Assembly (NCBI RefSeq): GCF_047495875.1
Contig: NC_092468.1
Span: forward strand, 1,835,345-1,899,344
Direction of reading: 5' to 3'
Length of the DNA stretch: 64,000 nucleotides
Source: Pithys albifrons albifrons
Lineage: Eukaryota > Chordata > Aves > Passeriformes > Thamnophilidae
The notes below the pieces were generated by a model, which was not told the DNA's origin, made no database searches, and saw only the letters and a list, made by a program, of their open reading frames with translations. Below are positions 23,090-33,900 of the stretch, in pieces (the stretch's first letter is position 1; each line of letters starts with the position of its first letter). The position numbers and the translations under genes are program-made.

Positions 23090-23501
23090 CGCTCCTGCCT
23101 TGCTGTGCTCAGCTCCTGCTCCGGGAATCCTTTCCATGGCTCCACGGGACTTTCTGCCCCATCACCTTTTCCGGGACCTTCTGGGCTGATCCTGCTGGGT
23201 TGTAGCTGGGGGATCTCCCTGCTCTGCTGCTGCCTCTCCCTCGGCCGAGGGGCACAGCTGGGCTGGAACTGCGGGGCAGGCCTGGTGTGCCACGGCACGG
23301 CTGGGGCTCAGCGGGAGCTCTGCCAGAGAACCGAGGGAGGAGCCTGTGCTGTGTCCAGGGCCCGGCCTGGTGCTGTGCTGGGCCATAGCTGAGCTCTGTG
23401 TCTGACAGCAGCTGTTTTGGCAAGGTCTGGCCCCTGTGTGAGGGCACAGAACAGGCAGTGAGCAAACTGACCTGTGCATGGGGTGTCCCACCTACCGACC
23501 C

Positions 23502-23507
23502 ATTAAA
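23502..23507 (+). terminator. VPS8 polyadenylation signal (ATTAAA)
   Basis: The first ATTAAA/AATAAA-type hexamer I find after the VPS8 stop, giving a 3'UTR of about 430 bases (23090 to about 23525). It is the common ATTAAA variant, followed by a GT-containing stretch as expected downstream of a cleavage site. Confidence 0.7.
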
Positions 23508-23525
23508 AAGGCCCTTGGGTGAAGG

Positions 23526-24460
23526 TCTCTGCGTGACTTCTGCACATGGGGATGGGTGGGAGGACTGCTAGTGAGAGAGATGCATCTTATCCTCTCTCAC
23601 CTCACTGTACCTGATGTTGAGGGGGGGTGTGTGTAACAAGGTGCCTCTGGCCCTTGGGGGCTGCAAGGGGCAGGTGTGATGGGTGCTGATGGTCACCGAG
23701 GTTTGTCACTCTGAGCTCAGCCAGTTGTTCTGTAACACTGAACTGGGCCGTGTCCCTTCCCAGCAGCACCTTTAGCACTCTGCTGTCACTGCTGCAGCCG
23801 AGTGTTGGGGGGTTTCTGAGCTGTCACTGCTGGCCTGTCGTTCACACTCCTCTTCCCCCTGCTCACTTTGTCACTGGCACTTGGGTGTTTGGGGTACCAC
23901 ATGCTCAGGGTCCCAGCTGCTCCGGGAGCACAGCACTGGGTGGGTGTTGTCCCTGCACACAGAACTCTGCTGGCTGATCCATGCAGAGCTCACGTGGAAT
24001 GGCAGGAATATGGGAAGAGGGAAGCACCAGGTGGTGTGCAGAGCTCAGCTGGCCAGGAGCAGTGCCCCTTGTGTTCACCTCCTTCCCATGAACCTTGAGA
24101 ACTGCATGCTGGTGCCCACACTGGTGTTCCCAACCTGCAGCCAGCCTGGGCACAGGTGAGTCAGGGAGCCACAGCAGCTGAGTCCAGGCCAGACATCAGC
24201 TGGGGTGGCTCTTGTCCCCTCTGTCCTTTTCCCTGGCTGGGGCAGCTCCTTCCAGGTGAGTCAGGGCAGGGCCCTGGGGTAGCCCACCAGCCCCAGTACT
24301 TACCAGGTGTGCTGCACCTGGTTATTGCCTTCCTCTGCCTGGCTCTGGGTGTGTGTCAGGTGCCCCCACTGAAGCCACGAGCGACCCTTCCTGTGCTGGC
24401 AATGTGGAATGTTTTGTTCCCGTGTGGAAAGCTGTGGGGTAGTCAGGACAAGCAGGAGGC
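23526..24460. other. VPS8-C3orf70 convergent intergenic gap
   Basis: About 0.9 kb between the VPS8 poly(A) site and the probable C3orf70 poly(A) site. I see no gene, repeat or RNA in it. Confidence 0.5.
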
Positions 24461-24474
24461 TGGTTGTTCAGTAT

Positions 24475-24480
24475 TTTATT
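24475..24480 (-). terminator. C3orf70 candidate polyadenylation signal (AATAAA on minus)
   Basis: TTTATT on the plus strand, hence AATAAA on the minus strand. It is the only AATAAA/ATTAAA I find on the minus strand between the C3orf70 stop and the VPS8 3' end. If used, the C3orf70 3'UTR is about 2.9 kb, which fits the long 3'UTR of the mammalian gene. Confidence 0.5.
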
Positions 24481-24569
24481 TGAGATACACACACCTCTCC
24501 CGGGCAGGGTGGAGCAGCCAGCCCAGGGCATGGGCCTGGCCCCACCACTGTTTGTGCAAAGGAAGGGAA

Positions 24570-25029
24570 GAGCTTCCCAGCTGGGGCTGTGACGGAGCAC
24601 AGGGAGGACCTGCTGCCCCAACACCCCCTGCAGCAGCACTTCCCAACTGGGGCTGTGATGAGCACAGGGAGAAGCTGCTGCCCCAACACCCCCTGCAGCA
24701 GCACTTCCCAACTGGGGCTGTGATGAGCACAGGGAGAAGCTGCTGCCCCAACACCCCCTGCAGCAGCACTTCCCAACTGGGGCTGTGACGGAGCACAGGG
24801 AGGACCTGCTGCCCCAACACCCCCTGCAGCAGCACTTCCCAACTGGGGCTGTGATGAGCACAGGGAGAAGCTGCTGCCCCAACACCCCCTGCAGCAGCAC
24901 TTCCCAACTGGGGCTGTGATGAGCACAGGGAGAAGCTGCTGCCCCAACACCCCCTGCAGCAGCACTTCCCAACTGGGGCTGTGATGAGCACAGGGAGAAG
25001 CTGCTGCCCCAACACCCCCTGCAGCAGCC
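24570..25029 (+). repeat. 62-bp minisatellite
   Basis: Seven copies of a 62-64 bp unit containing CTTCCCAACTGGGGCTGTGA and AGCTGCTGCCCCAACACCCC. Two sub-variants alternate (GTGATGAGCACAGGGAGAAG and GTGACGGAGCACAGGGAGGA), suggesting block duplication of a two- to three-unit segment. Open frames of about 200-240 codons on the minus strand here are repeat artefacts. Confidence 0.95.
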
Positions 25030-27373
25030 CTGGCCCACCCCAGGCACCCCCGCTGGCGTTTTCCAGGAACAACAGGAGGAAGAGGCAGCTTATTGTGCTT
25101 AAGACATCTGAACAAATCCTGGGTAGGAGACACTCACAACTTGTGAATATTGCTAATTACTTACAGTTAAGAAAGGGTGGATCCTGGCAGGGCCCACAGG
25201 ACCTGGCACTGAGCCTCAGCCATCGCCACCCGGAGGCTCAGGGTGCCCACGGTGGGGCCGTGGCTCCTGCTTGCCCGCAAACAAGGTGAGCTCGTGCCAG
25301 GGCAGGGCGTCCTGCTGGCCCACTCTGTGCTTGGTGCCCACAGCGAGAGCCAGCAAGGAGCTCCCTGCCTTTGGGAAAGACCCCACCAGCCCCTGGGGTG
25401 GGGGCTGCTGCCAGCCCACGCTTTCCCCCGGGGAAGGAGAAGCCACTCCAGGGGAAGGAAGAGCCTTTCCCTTTCTGTGAGGAAAGCTCAAGCATGAGAG
25501 TGAGCTTGTCCAGCTCTCCACTCAGATTACAATTGAAAGGTTAAATATGAATAAATGCTGTAGGTTTATACATGTTTCCTTCTACCTATGGAATGTGTCT
25601 GAATGGTCCAAAGACACCCAAACATTGTTAGAAACCTTTGTTAGCCAAGAAAGACAACTCTGCCCTTAAAAAAAAAATAAATCTTATTTAGTTTCACTAC
25701 GGCTTTTGTTTAAATGCCCTCAGAAAACCAGTGTTTTCAGGTGCCATGTGAGAATATGTCTGTTCATGCAATGGCCCGAGTTCCTCGTTTCACAAGCATT
25801 GCACTTTTTTATGTAAGTCATCAAAACTATAAAACCTATTATTTTTGTTTGAAAGTGTTAGTCTAAAAAGTACAGCATTACTTTATATCCACCCATGGAA
25901 ACTCCTAGACACGTATGTGCACAGACACACACTGCTGCCTAAACATCTTCTAAAGATACTGATTACAAAGTGTATAAAATTGGGAATACATTGTCAGGAT
26001 ACAGTGAGAAATGAGCCATCCTCTACCACGGACTATAATCTAGGATCAATCACTAACTGTACACCTTTATACAGCCTTAGATTCATCAGGGACTTCTGAA
26101 ACACAACCAGAACTCCACCAAGGACAGCAGTAATGCTGCAGGAATGCAGGTGTTACTGGCCCCAGCTCAGCTGAGCCCACAGAAATCTCAGAGTGACACT
26201 TGTTTCCTTCAAGCAGGGCTGAAACAAACCTCCTGTGAGGCAGCTTGTGCTACCAGCTGTGAGGAGTCCCTGCTCCAACCCTGCTCCTGCACCAGGAGTG
26301 AAGGAGCAGGAGCCAAAGCCTCCTCTCTGCTGGAACGACCTTGGGCTGTATTTTAGCGAGCACATACTCATGGGCACCTCCACACTGTCCCCAAGCTCTG
26401 CCAACACAGTGGTGTGGCTGAAAAGATCCTGGTGGTTTGAACTTTGTTATTCTTCAGGCAAAGGCAGGCCCTGAGGCCATTTGGTCCTGAGTGTCTGGCA
26501 CCAAACAGCCCGGGAGGAGCAGCAGGAAGAGCCGAGGGCCTGCTGTGTGTGCTCAGAGGTAGTCACTTCCTTCCCCTGCCTGGGACGCCCCAGTCTAGTG
26601 TGGTATTGGTTAGACAGCCCTGCTCCACCCCTGCCTGCTCCCCCTCCAGCAGCCACATCCCCCTCCCCAGATCCAGGCAGAGAAGAGGGACCAGCTGGAT
26701 CCAGGCCCTGATCCCCCTGCAGAGCGAGCGCTGCCTTCCCAGGAGATCGCAGGGCCTGGCCTGCCCCGGCAGCCGCTCCGTGCATAGCCTGGAGAAAAGT
26801 TGGAGGCACTTTGTGCGTTCTCTTGCCTGCCATCCCAACCTGCTGGGCGTGAGGTGCTGCCAGCCTGGGAGCAGGGCCACAGCAGCACTGGAGCAGGGGC
26901 TGGACAAGGTGCAGGGACAGGAGGAGCCCCTGCCATTCCTGCCACCCCTCCTGTAGCTGTTTGAGAAAGTAAGGGCGACGTGGTTTGCTGCCCCAGGAGA
27001 GCACCCTGTGCTCTGAGGGCACACTGCCAACATCCCTACGGGGGAAACACCTCGAGTGGCACATCCTCGTGGGAGAAGTGGTGTGTGGGGTAACCCAGAC
27101 CGAGAAAAGGGGCTATTTCTGCTATAAAAGTCTTAAGATTCGTCACTACCTTACGTTCAGACGAGGGAGAGCTGATCAGGCTGAGAACGTGTTAGAGTTT
27201 CTCAGGCTGCTGCTAGTTCACCATATGTAAGTCCTGTGACCGCACTCCCAGGAGGAATCTGAAATATCAAGTGCACTGGAAAAAGGGGATTGTCAGAAAA
27301 AACAGAAAATAGAAATACTACAAAAGCAACATTACTGAGTGGGAACTGGACTGAGCCGCCGCCGCCCGTGGGG

Positions 27374-27930
27374 TCACACAGTGGTTTCTATAGTCTCGAT
27401 CACCTCCATCTCGCACTGCGAGGGCGACAGGAGCGGGCACTCGTCCGGCTCCCAGCTGCTATCCGGGCTGTAATCCTCCTCCGAGCTCAGCTCCGCCACC
27501 CCCTCCGTGTCCTCGTCACACGACTCCACGTAGTGCACCCCCACGGCGTTGATGCCGGAGTCCTCGGAGCTGGAGGGGGACGAGCAGTGCTCGGGTTTTG
27601 GTGTGTCGCTCTCCCTGGGGATGAAGGCGTGGCGGGCGGAGCCCTCCTCGGGCCGGGCCCGGGTCGTGGGGGGCGGCGGCTGCCGCTGCACGTAGCACAT
27701 CTTGCCGTTGATGCACTTGACGCGGTAGTTGTCGATGAACAGGTCGGCGATGGAGCAGAGCTGGGGCGAGGCCGGAGGCAGCGGCGGCTGCAGCGCGGGC
27801 GCGACCTTGAGGAAGTGCTCGGTGAGGGACACGGAGATCTGGATGCTGTTGGGCTGCTCGCGGGGCCGCGCCGGGATCTCGGTGCTGGGCAGCTGCTCCA
27901 CCGGCGTCATGGGCTGGTACACGTATTTAC
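27374..27930 (-). CDS. C3orf70: C3orf70 exon 2 (terminal coding exon)
   Basis: The acceptor reads CTCCCGCAG on the minus strand, and the exon begins at 27930 with GT completing the cysteine codon, then KYVYQPMTPVEQLPSTEIPA. It holds the bulk of the protein and ends EVIETIETTV with TGA at 27376-27374. The GTG at 27922 is an internal valine, not a start. Codon usage is strongly GC3-rich. Confidence 0.96.
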
Positions 27931-30900
27931 CTGCGGGAGGCAGAGCGGCAGCACTTCAGCTCTGTGGGGTGGGGCCCTTGGCCCTCAGGAACCACCAGGC
28001 AGCAGCTGCTGCGTTCAGTGCCCTCCGGGTGTTCGTCCCCTCCTGGCACGGATCCTCTGACACCAGGTGACCTCCCACAGCCCAGCCCTGCCCCTCCCTC
28101 AAGGCCATCACTAACTCCACAAAATTCACTCCAGGGGCACAACTCCATAGCCAAGAGGTGGGACAGAGGCCAAGGCAGCCCACACCCCTTTCTAGGAGAA
28201 AGAAAACCGACAAGATGCTCAGAGGCTTTTTTTCTCTCGACTGAGCAGAGCATTTCTATGTTACATCTTTGTTACAATGATCAAAATTTTATTATACTAT
28301 TATTATTCCAATAAGTCTCCCTGCACGTGTTTCCATGTTCTTTTTTTCCCTGGGGTCTAAATCGTGTTTTTCTGTATTATAAACCAGAGATCATACATGA
28401 CTGCAATTACAATTTTAAGGCAGAAAATAAGGGCACTTCCAGGCTACAGAAATGCTTTTGGCATCCTGATTATCTGGTTAAGTAGTAAGAAAATAGGATT
28501 ATGTTGGTTCTATTGAGCAGAACAAAGTGTGAACTGAACATCGTTAGTAAAAGAAATAAATAAGAGAGCAGAAAATTGGGACTATGTTAGGAAAAACTGA
28601 GAAACCCGAGGCTATGCCTAAGACTGTAAAATGCTGCATTTTATTTGCATGAAGCCTCTGAAAGATTCATGTCTCCCCAGGGGCTCATCCGCTGGGAAAG
28701 CACGAATTTCCAGGCACCGTGTGAGTGCTGGGGCTGTGGGAGATTTTGCTGCACTCTTTGCAAAGGCTTTGCCCGAGCAGCAGATGCTGCCCAAGGGCTG
28801 TTTGTGCGACCCGGACGGGGGCAGCTCCTGCATCGGGGAACGCTGGGCTGGGATCGGCCACTGCTGCTGTGCCCAGAATTGCCCACTGCTTTGGAAAGCA
28901 CAGAATGGCCTGGATTGGGAGTGACCACAAAGATCACCGAGCTCCAACTCCTTGCCACGGGCAGGGACACCTCCCACTAGACCACCTCGCACTGAGCCCC
29001 AAGGAGGGGCTCGCTCCCCCTGCCATTCCCCTCTGTAGGAAAGAAACCCCGCTCTGCTCAGTCTGGGGATCCCTGCGAGCCTCGGGAGGAGCTGAGACAG
29101 CGCTGGCACCGCGAGGGCTGCGCGATGCTCCGGCTGTGCCCGGCTCTGCCAGGCCCACGCACAGGCTGCGCTCTGCCAGCGCGGCGGGGACGTCACCGGG
29201 GAACCTCGGGAAGGCTTTTCCCTCCCTGCTGTGCTGCTGGAAGGAAAACGACTCGTGTGCAAGTCGGCCGGGACTCCCCAGCCCAGCGCCCAGGGCCGGG
29301 GAGAGGAGCGGGCAGGCAGATCGGAGCATCCCGCGGTGCGGGAGCGGCTGCGGGGTCGGCAGTGCCCGGGACAGGCTCCGAGGAGCGAGCACCGGGAATG
29401 CCGGGCAGGAAAACCCACCCGTGCGCCTGGGGAGAGAGCAGGCAGAGCAGCGAGCCGGCGGGAATGGGGAGGAACAGCTTGGGAACAAGGTCTGAGCAGC
29501 TCCCCTGGAATTCCTCAACAAATGCCTTCTCCCTGCGATCTGTGGAGCGGTGATTGTTAACAGAGCAGCGGGAAAAGCTCAGGGACAGCAAACCAAGCTT
29601 TTCCCCCGCCTGCTTACAACCGGATGACAGAAAATACAAAGCCATCCTCTCCCCCTGCCCTCCTTTCATTGTGCCGTGGCGTGGTTCCCACACTCGCTGT
29701 GGCTCAGCAGGGCAGAGCTCTGTGCCCCTCAGACCAGCAGCCCCGGCTTGGGCAGCCGTCCAGTGATGGGCTCTCCCGGGTGCTCCTCAGACCCTGCTGA
29801 CAGCACTTCCCTGGGAAGCTCCTGCCCCTCGCAGCCGCAGAGCCCACGGCTCCCTGCCATCCGCTGCTTCCCAGAAACCCTGCTGGGAAATTCATGAACG
29901 TTCCACGTGCCCTGCCTTGCAGAGCCCCCCAGCTGATATTGCTGTGCTGCTGGCTGGGACAGTGTCTGATAAATTCAGCTCAGGGAAACCAGAGTGCAGC
30001 CTGCCCTTGCCTCAAACCACAATGCTTTATTTATCCATAGATCCCGAGTGCTTCTGTGTGGACTCCTATCCCGTTCCACTGACAGCCAGATACTGGAGAA
30101 AAACATTTCCCCAAGTCAGTTTTGTGCCACCTCTATTTGAAGCATCCAAGGTAGGCCCTGGTAAAAGGTTTTAACAGAGTCAAGAAAAACGTTACCTGCA
30201 CAACAGGACTTTATTTCTTCACTTCAAACAGCCCCAAGTGCTGGCAGGAGGCTGGGGGATGTTGGGAGAAGGCAGTGGATTTAAGCCAAGGAAGCTTACA
30301 GCATGGACATGGAATGGTGAAGCAAAGCTTCAGCAGTTCCACTGTTGTTGCTGTTTGTTTTTCCCCTTTTGGGAAAAGAGGAGAGGAGGTGGCAGGGGCA
30401 GCTGAGCATTGAGGGAGCTCAGCGGGTCGTTCTCTGCTGTCACAGAACTGCCCTGCTGGCTCTAATTGCAGGGCAGGAGCAGAGGATTCAGAGCCTGACT
30501 GTGTCACCTCACAGAGACTGAAATGCTTTCCTCACGTTCCAAGGACAAGCTCTGCCAGGGATTTGGCCAACAGAAAACAAAGAGGATTTAATACATGAAC
30601 TGATTTGACCATTTCTTTAGAATTCTGGTACAAGTTTGTCAAGTTTCAGCTGGTTTTAGGGGCAAGTTTGTTTGTCCTAGACACATTAAACTAGTTGTAA
30701 AGATGCCCAGGTGCTTAGAGCTGGGGCTGTCAGCCTGGATCACAGACAGAGCTGTGCTCACAGCCTCGGTTACCACGGCTCACCCCACATACTGCACGGA
30801 AACGCAGCAGCTGGGATGCAGCCTATGAAAAATATATGCAGAAATTTAAAAATAAGATCACCCCCTGCCCCTGCAGCTTGCAGGATTGCCAGGCATGAAT

Positions 30901-33900
30901 TTTGCATAGAAAACGATCCCAGAATTCAAGCCCCAAGTTCTCTTACAATCCATCTCAATCTGATCACACACCCGTGGCAACCAACAGCAGTATTTTTGCT
31001 GACTGGGAACAGCTGGCAGCAGTCTGTGATAACACAGTGTTTGGAGCACCTATTCTGCTCCACCCCATTTAGTGTGCTAGCACGGGATTCATTGCCTATT
31101 TATTCCAACCAAGTGGGCTGGAGAGCTCTGTGCCTGTGCTGATGGATGCTCCTGAGGTGACAGTGCTGTGCACAGGCACGGGTGCCACACCATCACTGCT
31201 TGGTTGGGGTCACTCCCCAGTGCTGCCCACGCTGCAGGCAGGGAAGGAAAACACTGTGCCTGTCAAACACATGTCCAAAAATCCAATTTCCAGTCCTGTG
31301 GAAAGCAATTTGCTGCACTGGCAGAAGTTTGGGAAGTTCTCAAGCTGCTGTGAAGAAGCCTCACAGTCCTGCCTCTGCAGTTCCATCGCCGTGGCAAAAG
31401 GGCTCGGGGGAGACAAGAGCCTGTTCCAACCCTGGGAACAGCAACTATGAAATTGAGCTCTGCCAAATGAGTGTCATGGGAAGTTCCAGTTGTCCATGAC
31501 AGCCACAGTGAGATGATGAAATGAGAGACCCCAGGAGCAGGTCTGCAGGGTACACTGAACCCTTTGTGCCCCCAGAGCTGCCCCAAGACCTCATTTGAAG
31601 GTGCTCTGCCCTCGCAGGGACTTCTCCATCCACAGTGCACCTCCTGTCTGACCCATGGCAGTGACAGCAGCTTGTGCATGACCAGAAAGGGCTGATTGTC
31701 TCTCCATTTCTTCCTCCTTCAGCTGCCCCTTGTGCCAGCCCACAAACCAACCCCCCGGGGGCCTGGCACGCACCAAAGCCGATGCTCAGCTGCAGAACAA
31801 CTATTCCAACGTGTCCAAGGAAGGGCTGGGCAGTGCTCATCTCCCTGCTGCTCTGTGCACAGCAACACGAGTTCCACTGCCAAATGGGATGGATGCTGTT
31901 CCCCCAAGCCTTGGCTCTGTGCCCCCAGGGAGCCTGCCAGCAGGGCAGGGGCCAGCAGGGCAGGGGCCAGCAGGGCAGGGGCCAGCAGGGAAGGGGCCAG
32001 CAGGGCAGGGAGCTCGAGCATCACCTGCACATCTCCAGCAAACTCAGGCAACCGGGAACACTTTTTATGTTTGTGGCATTGATAACCAGAACTATGTGGC
32101 TGACTGATTGGAAGCTGTATCATAGAGCTTCCTGCTTCCAAAAACCCAAATCAGGCCTTGAGAAGCAAGCCCTGAGGTCCCTTCTCTCTGATCCTCTGCT
32201 AATTGGGCAGTCTGTGTGCATCCTCACCAAACAGACACAGCAGCAATTTCCGGGGCTAATACAAAATAACTTAACCATGAAATAAGCAGAGGTGCTGCTG
32301 GAAGATTTTCTTCTCCACTTCCCTCCGTCCCAGCATTCTGGTTTCCCTCTGACACTCATTAATGTGCTTGGCATATTGAAAAAACATAAATCCATCTTTC
32401 AGGAGAGAGGTTGGTCATAAACTCTGACGCTTTACCCTCTCAAAGTGTTACCTTGGACGACCTCGCCCTCATAAATAACAACCTGAGTTGCACTGCACTT
32501 CAGAAAACAGAGAGCTGTGGCTCTGACAGTCAGCAATACGTACCATGGGTATCTCTTCACATGCAAGGCACTTAGACATCTATTAACTGAAACAGAAAAG
32601 CTTTTTTTCATATGTATTCTTCCCCCTGCAGCTGTTTGAACAAATATTTCTCCAGCCTCCCATCTGCCAGCTCATGTATCTCCAAAAATCAGCAAGGTTA
32701 ACGAAGACCTGCTAATTGCACTCTATTGAATGTGACCTGGCTCAGCTTAGGAACTGCTGCCACGTGGGCTGAGCTCTTGTGGTGGAAGTCCAGAGTGAGG
32801 TGGGTGGCAGGAGAGCTGGCTCTGATCCCAGGGAATCTCTCCATGCCTCTGACTGTGCTGTATCCTCCAGGGAGGCTGAAGCTGGGACCCCAAGGCTGAG
32901 GAAGGCCCCCCTAAGGTGTGTGAGGGGTGTGTGCTCTCAGCTCCCATGGCTCAAGAGCAGGCAACTGTTCCTGGGCTGCTGGTGACTTGGTGCTGCTTGA
33001 ACCTGCACCTGTGGAACAGCAGAGGGATCCTCTGCTGTGAAGTCCAATGGAATTCTCACTCCAGCTGTGCCAAACCTTCCTGTTGCCACACACAACCTGC
33101 CAAGATCATCAGCTCACACAGGAGGGGAATTGGTCCCACCACGAAGGACATAACAAATGCTAATTAAATACCAGGTAGCTCTGAAGCAGGGAAGGCAAAG
33201 CAAGCATTGCTGATGCCTGTGTGAGAGGAGGCAGCACTGCCCTGCAGGGGCTCTACACCATCCAGAGAGAGCTCCCTGCACAGCTGCTCTGGGTGTGGGA
33301 ACCCCGGGCAGCAGCTGCTCCAGCACTGGCGTTTGTCACAGCGAGAGATGGACAACTCCCAAGCACTCTTCCAGTGGCACTTCTTCCTTACCTCATGCGT
33401 GTGGCAGGACAGTCAAGTCTGGTTGTTTGGGAAGATGCACAGTGACTGAGAAAGCTGGTCTGGCAGGAGGTGACAGCTCTGGGCTGGAGTGGTGCCCTGC
33501 TGCCTGTGTTGGCACAGCAGCCCAAGGACTGTCACACCCACTGAGTTCCAGGGTCCCCAAGGCAGTGAGGGGCACAGATTTGCCAGCCCAGCCCACAGCT
33601 GGTCTGTGCAGGGGAAGGAACCAGGTATGGCTTCACCATGGACAAGGCAGAGCCTCGAGGCAGGTGGGGGTTTCCTCCTTCACAGGCCCAAGCAAAGCTC
33701 ACTGCCCTCACCTGGGGGTGTTTACTGAGGGGCACTGCGCCCCTCAGCCTGCTGGAGGTGCCCACCATGGCTGCTGCTCAGAGGGGCTCAGGGGGGCACC
33801 ATTCCTGCTGCTCAGAGGGGCTCAGTGAAGTTCCATTCCTTGGGAAGGTGCTGGCTCCACATCATTCCTGCTGCTCAGGGGGGCTCATGGAGCACATTCC

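Larger units (their letters stand above)
24461..27373 (-). other. C3orf70: Probable C3orf70 3'UTR
   Basis: Inferred from the stop at 27374 and the candidate poly(A) signal at 24475. The part 25510-26110 is AT-rich and unlike the surrounding GC-rich DNA, as is usual for conserved 3'UTRs. The distal part includes the 62-bp minisatellite (24570-25029), which would therefore be transcribed. Confidence 0.45.

Noticed and set aside
22212..23137. Minus-strand ORFs of 212 and 305 codons
   Set aside because: They cross the 51-bp minisatellite and the antisense of the last VPS8 exon.
24322..25133. Minus-strand ORFs of 198-241 codons
   Set aside because: Produced by the 62-bp minisatellite; the repeated peptide is a direct image of the DNA unit.
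25549..25679. Plus-strand AATAAA hexamers as the VPS8 poly(A) signal
   Set aside because: An ATTAAA at 23502 lies much closer to the VPS8 stop, and these hexamers are in AT-rich DNA antisense to the probable C3orf70 3'UTR.
27917..27922. GTG/Met start of C3orf70 within exon 2
   Set aside because: The codon is an internal valine; the exon joins in phase to exon 1 at 45782-45956, which carries the real start.
28618..29418. 266-codon minus-strand ORF in the C3orf70 intron
   Set aside because: It spans a CR1 fragment and a CpG-rich patch, with no conserved domain; low stop density explains it.
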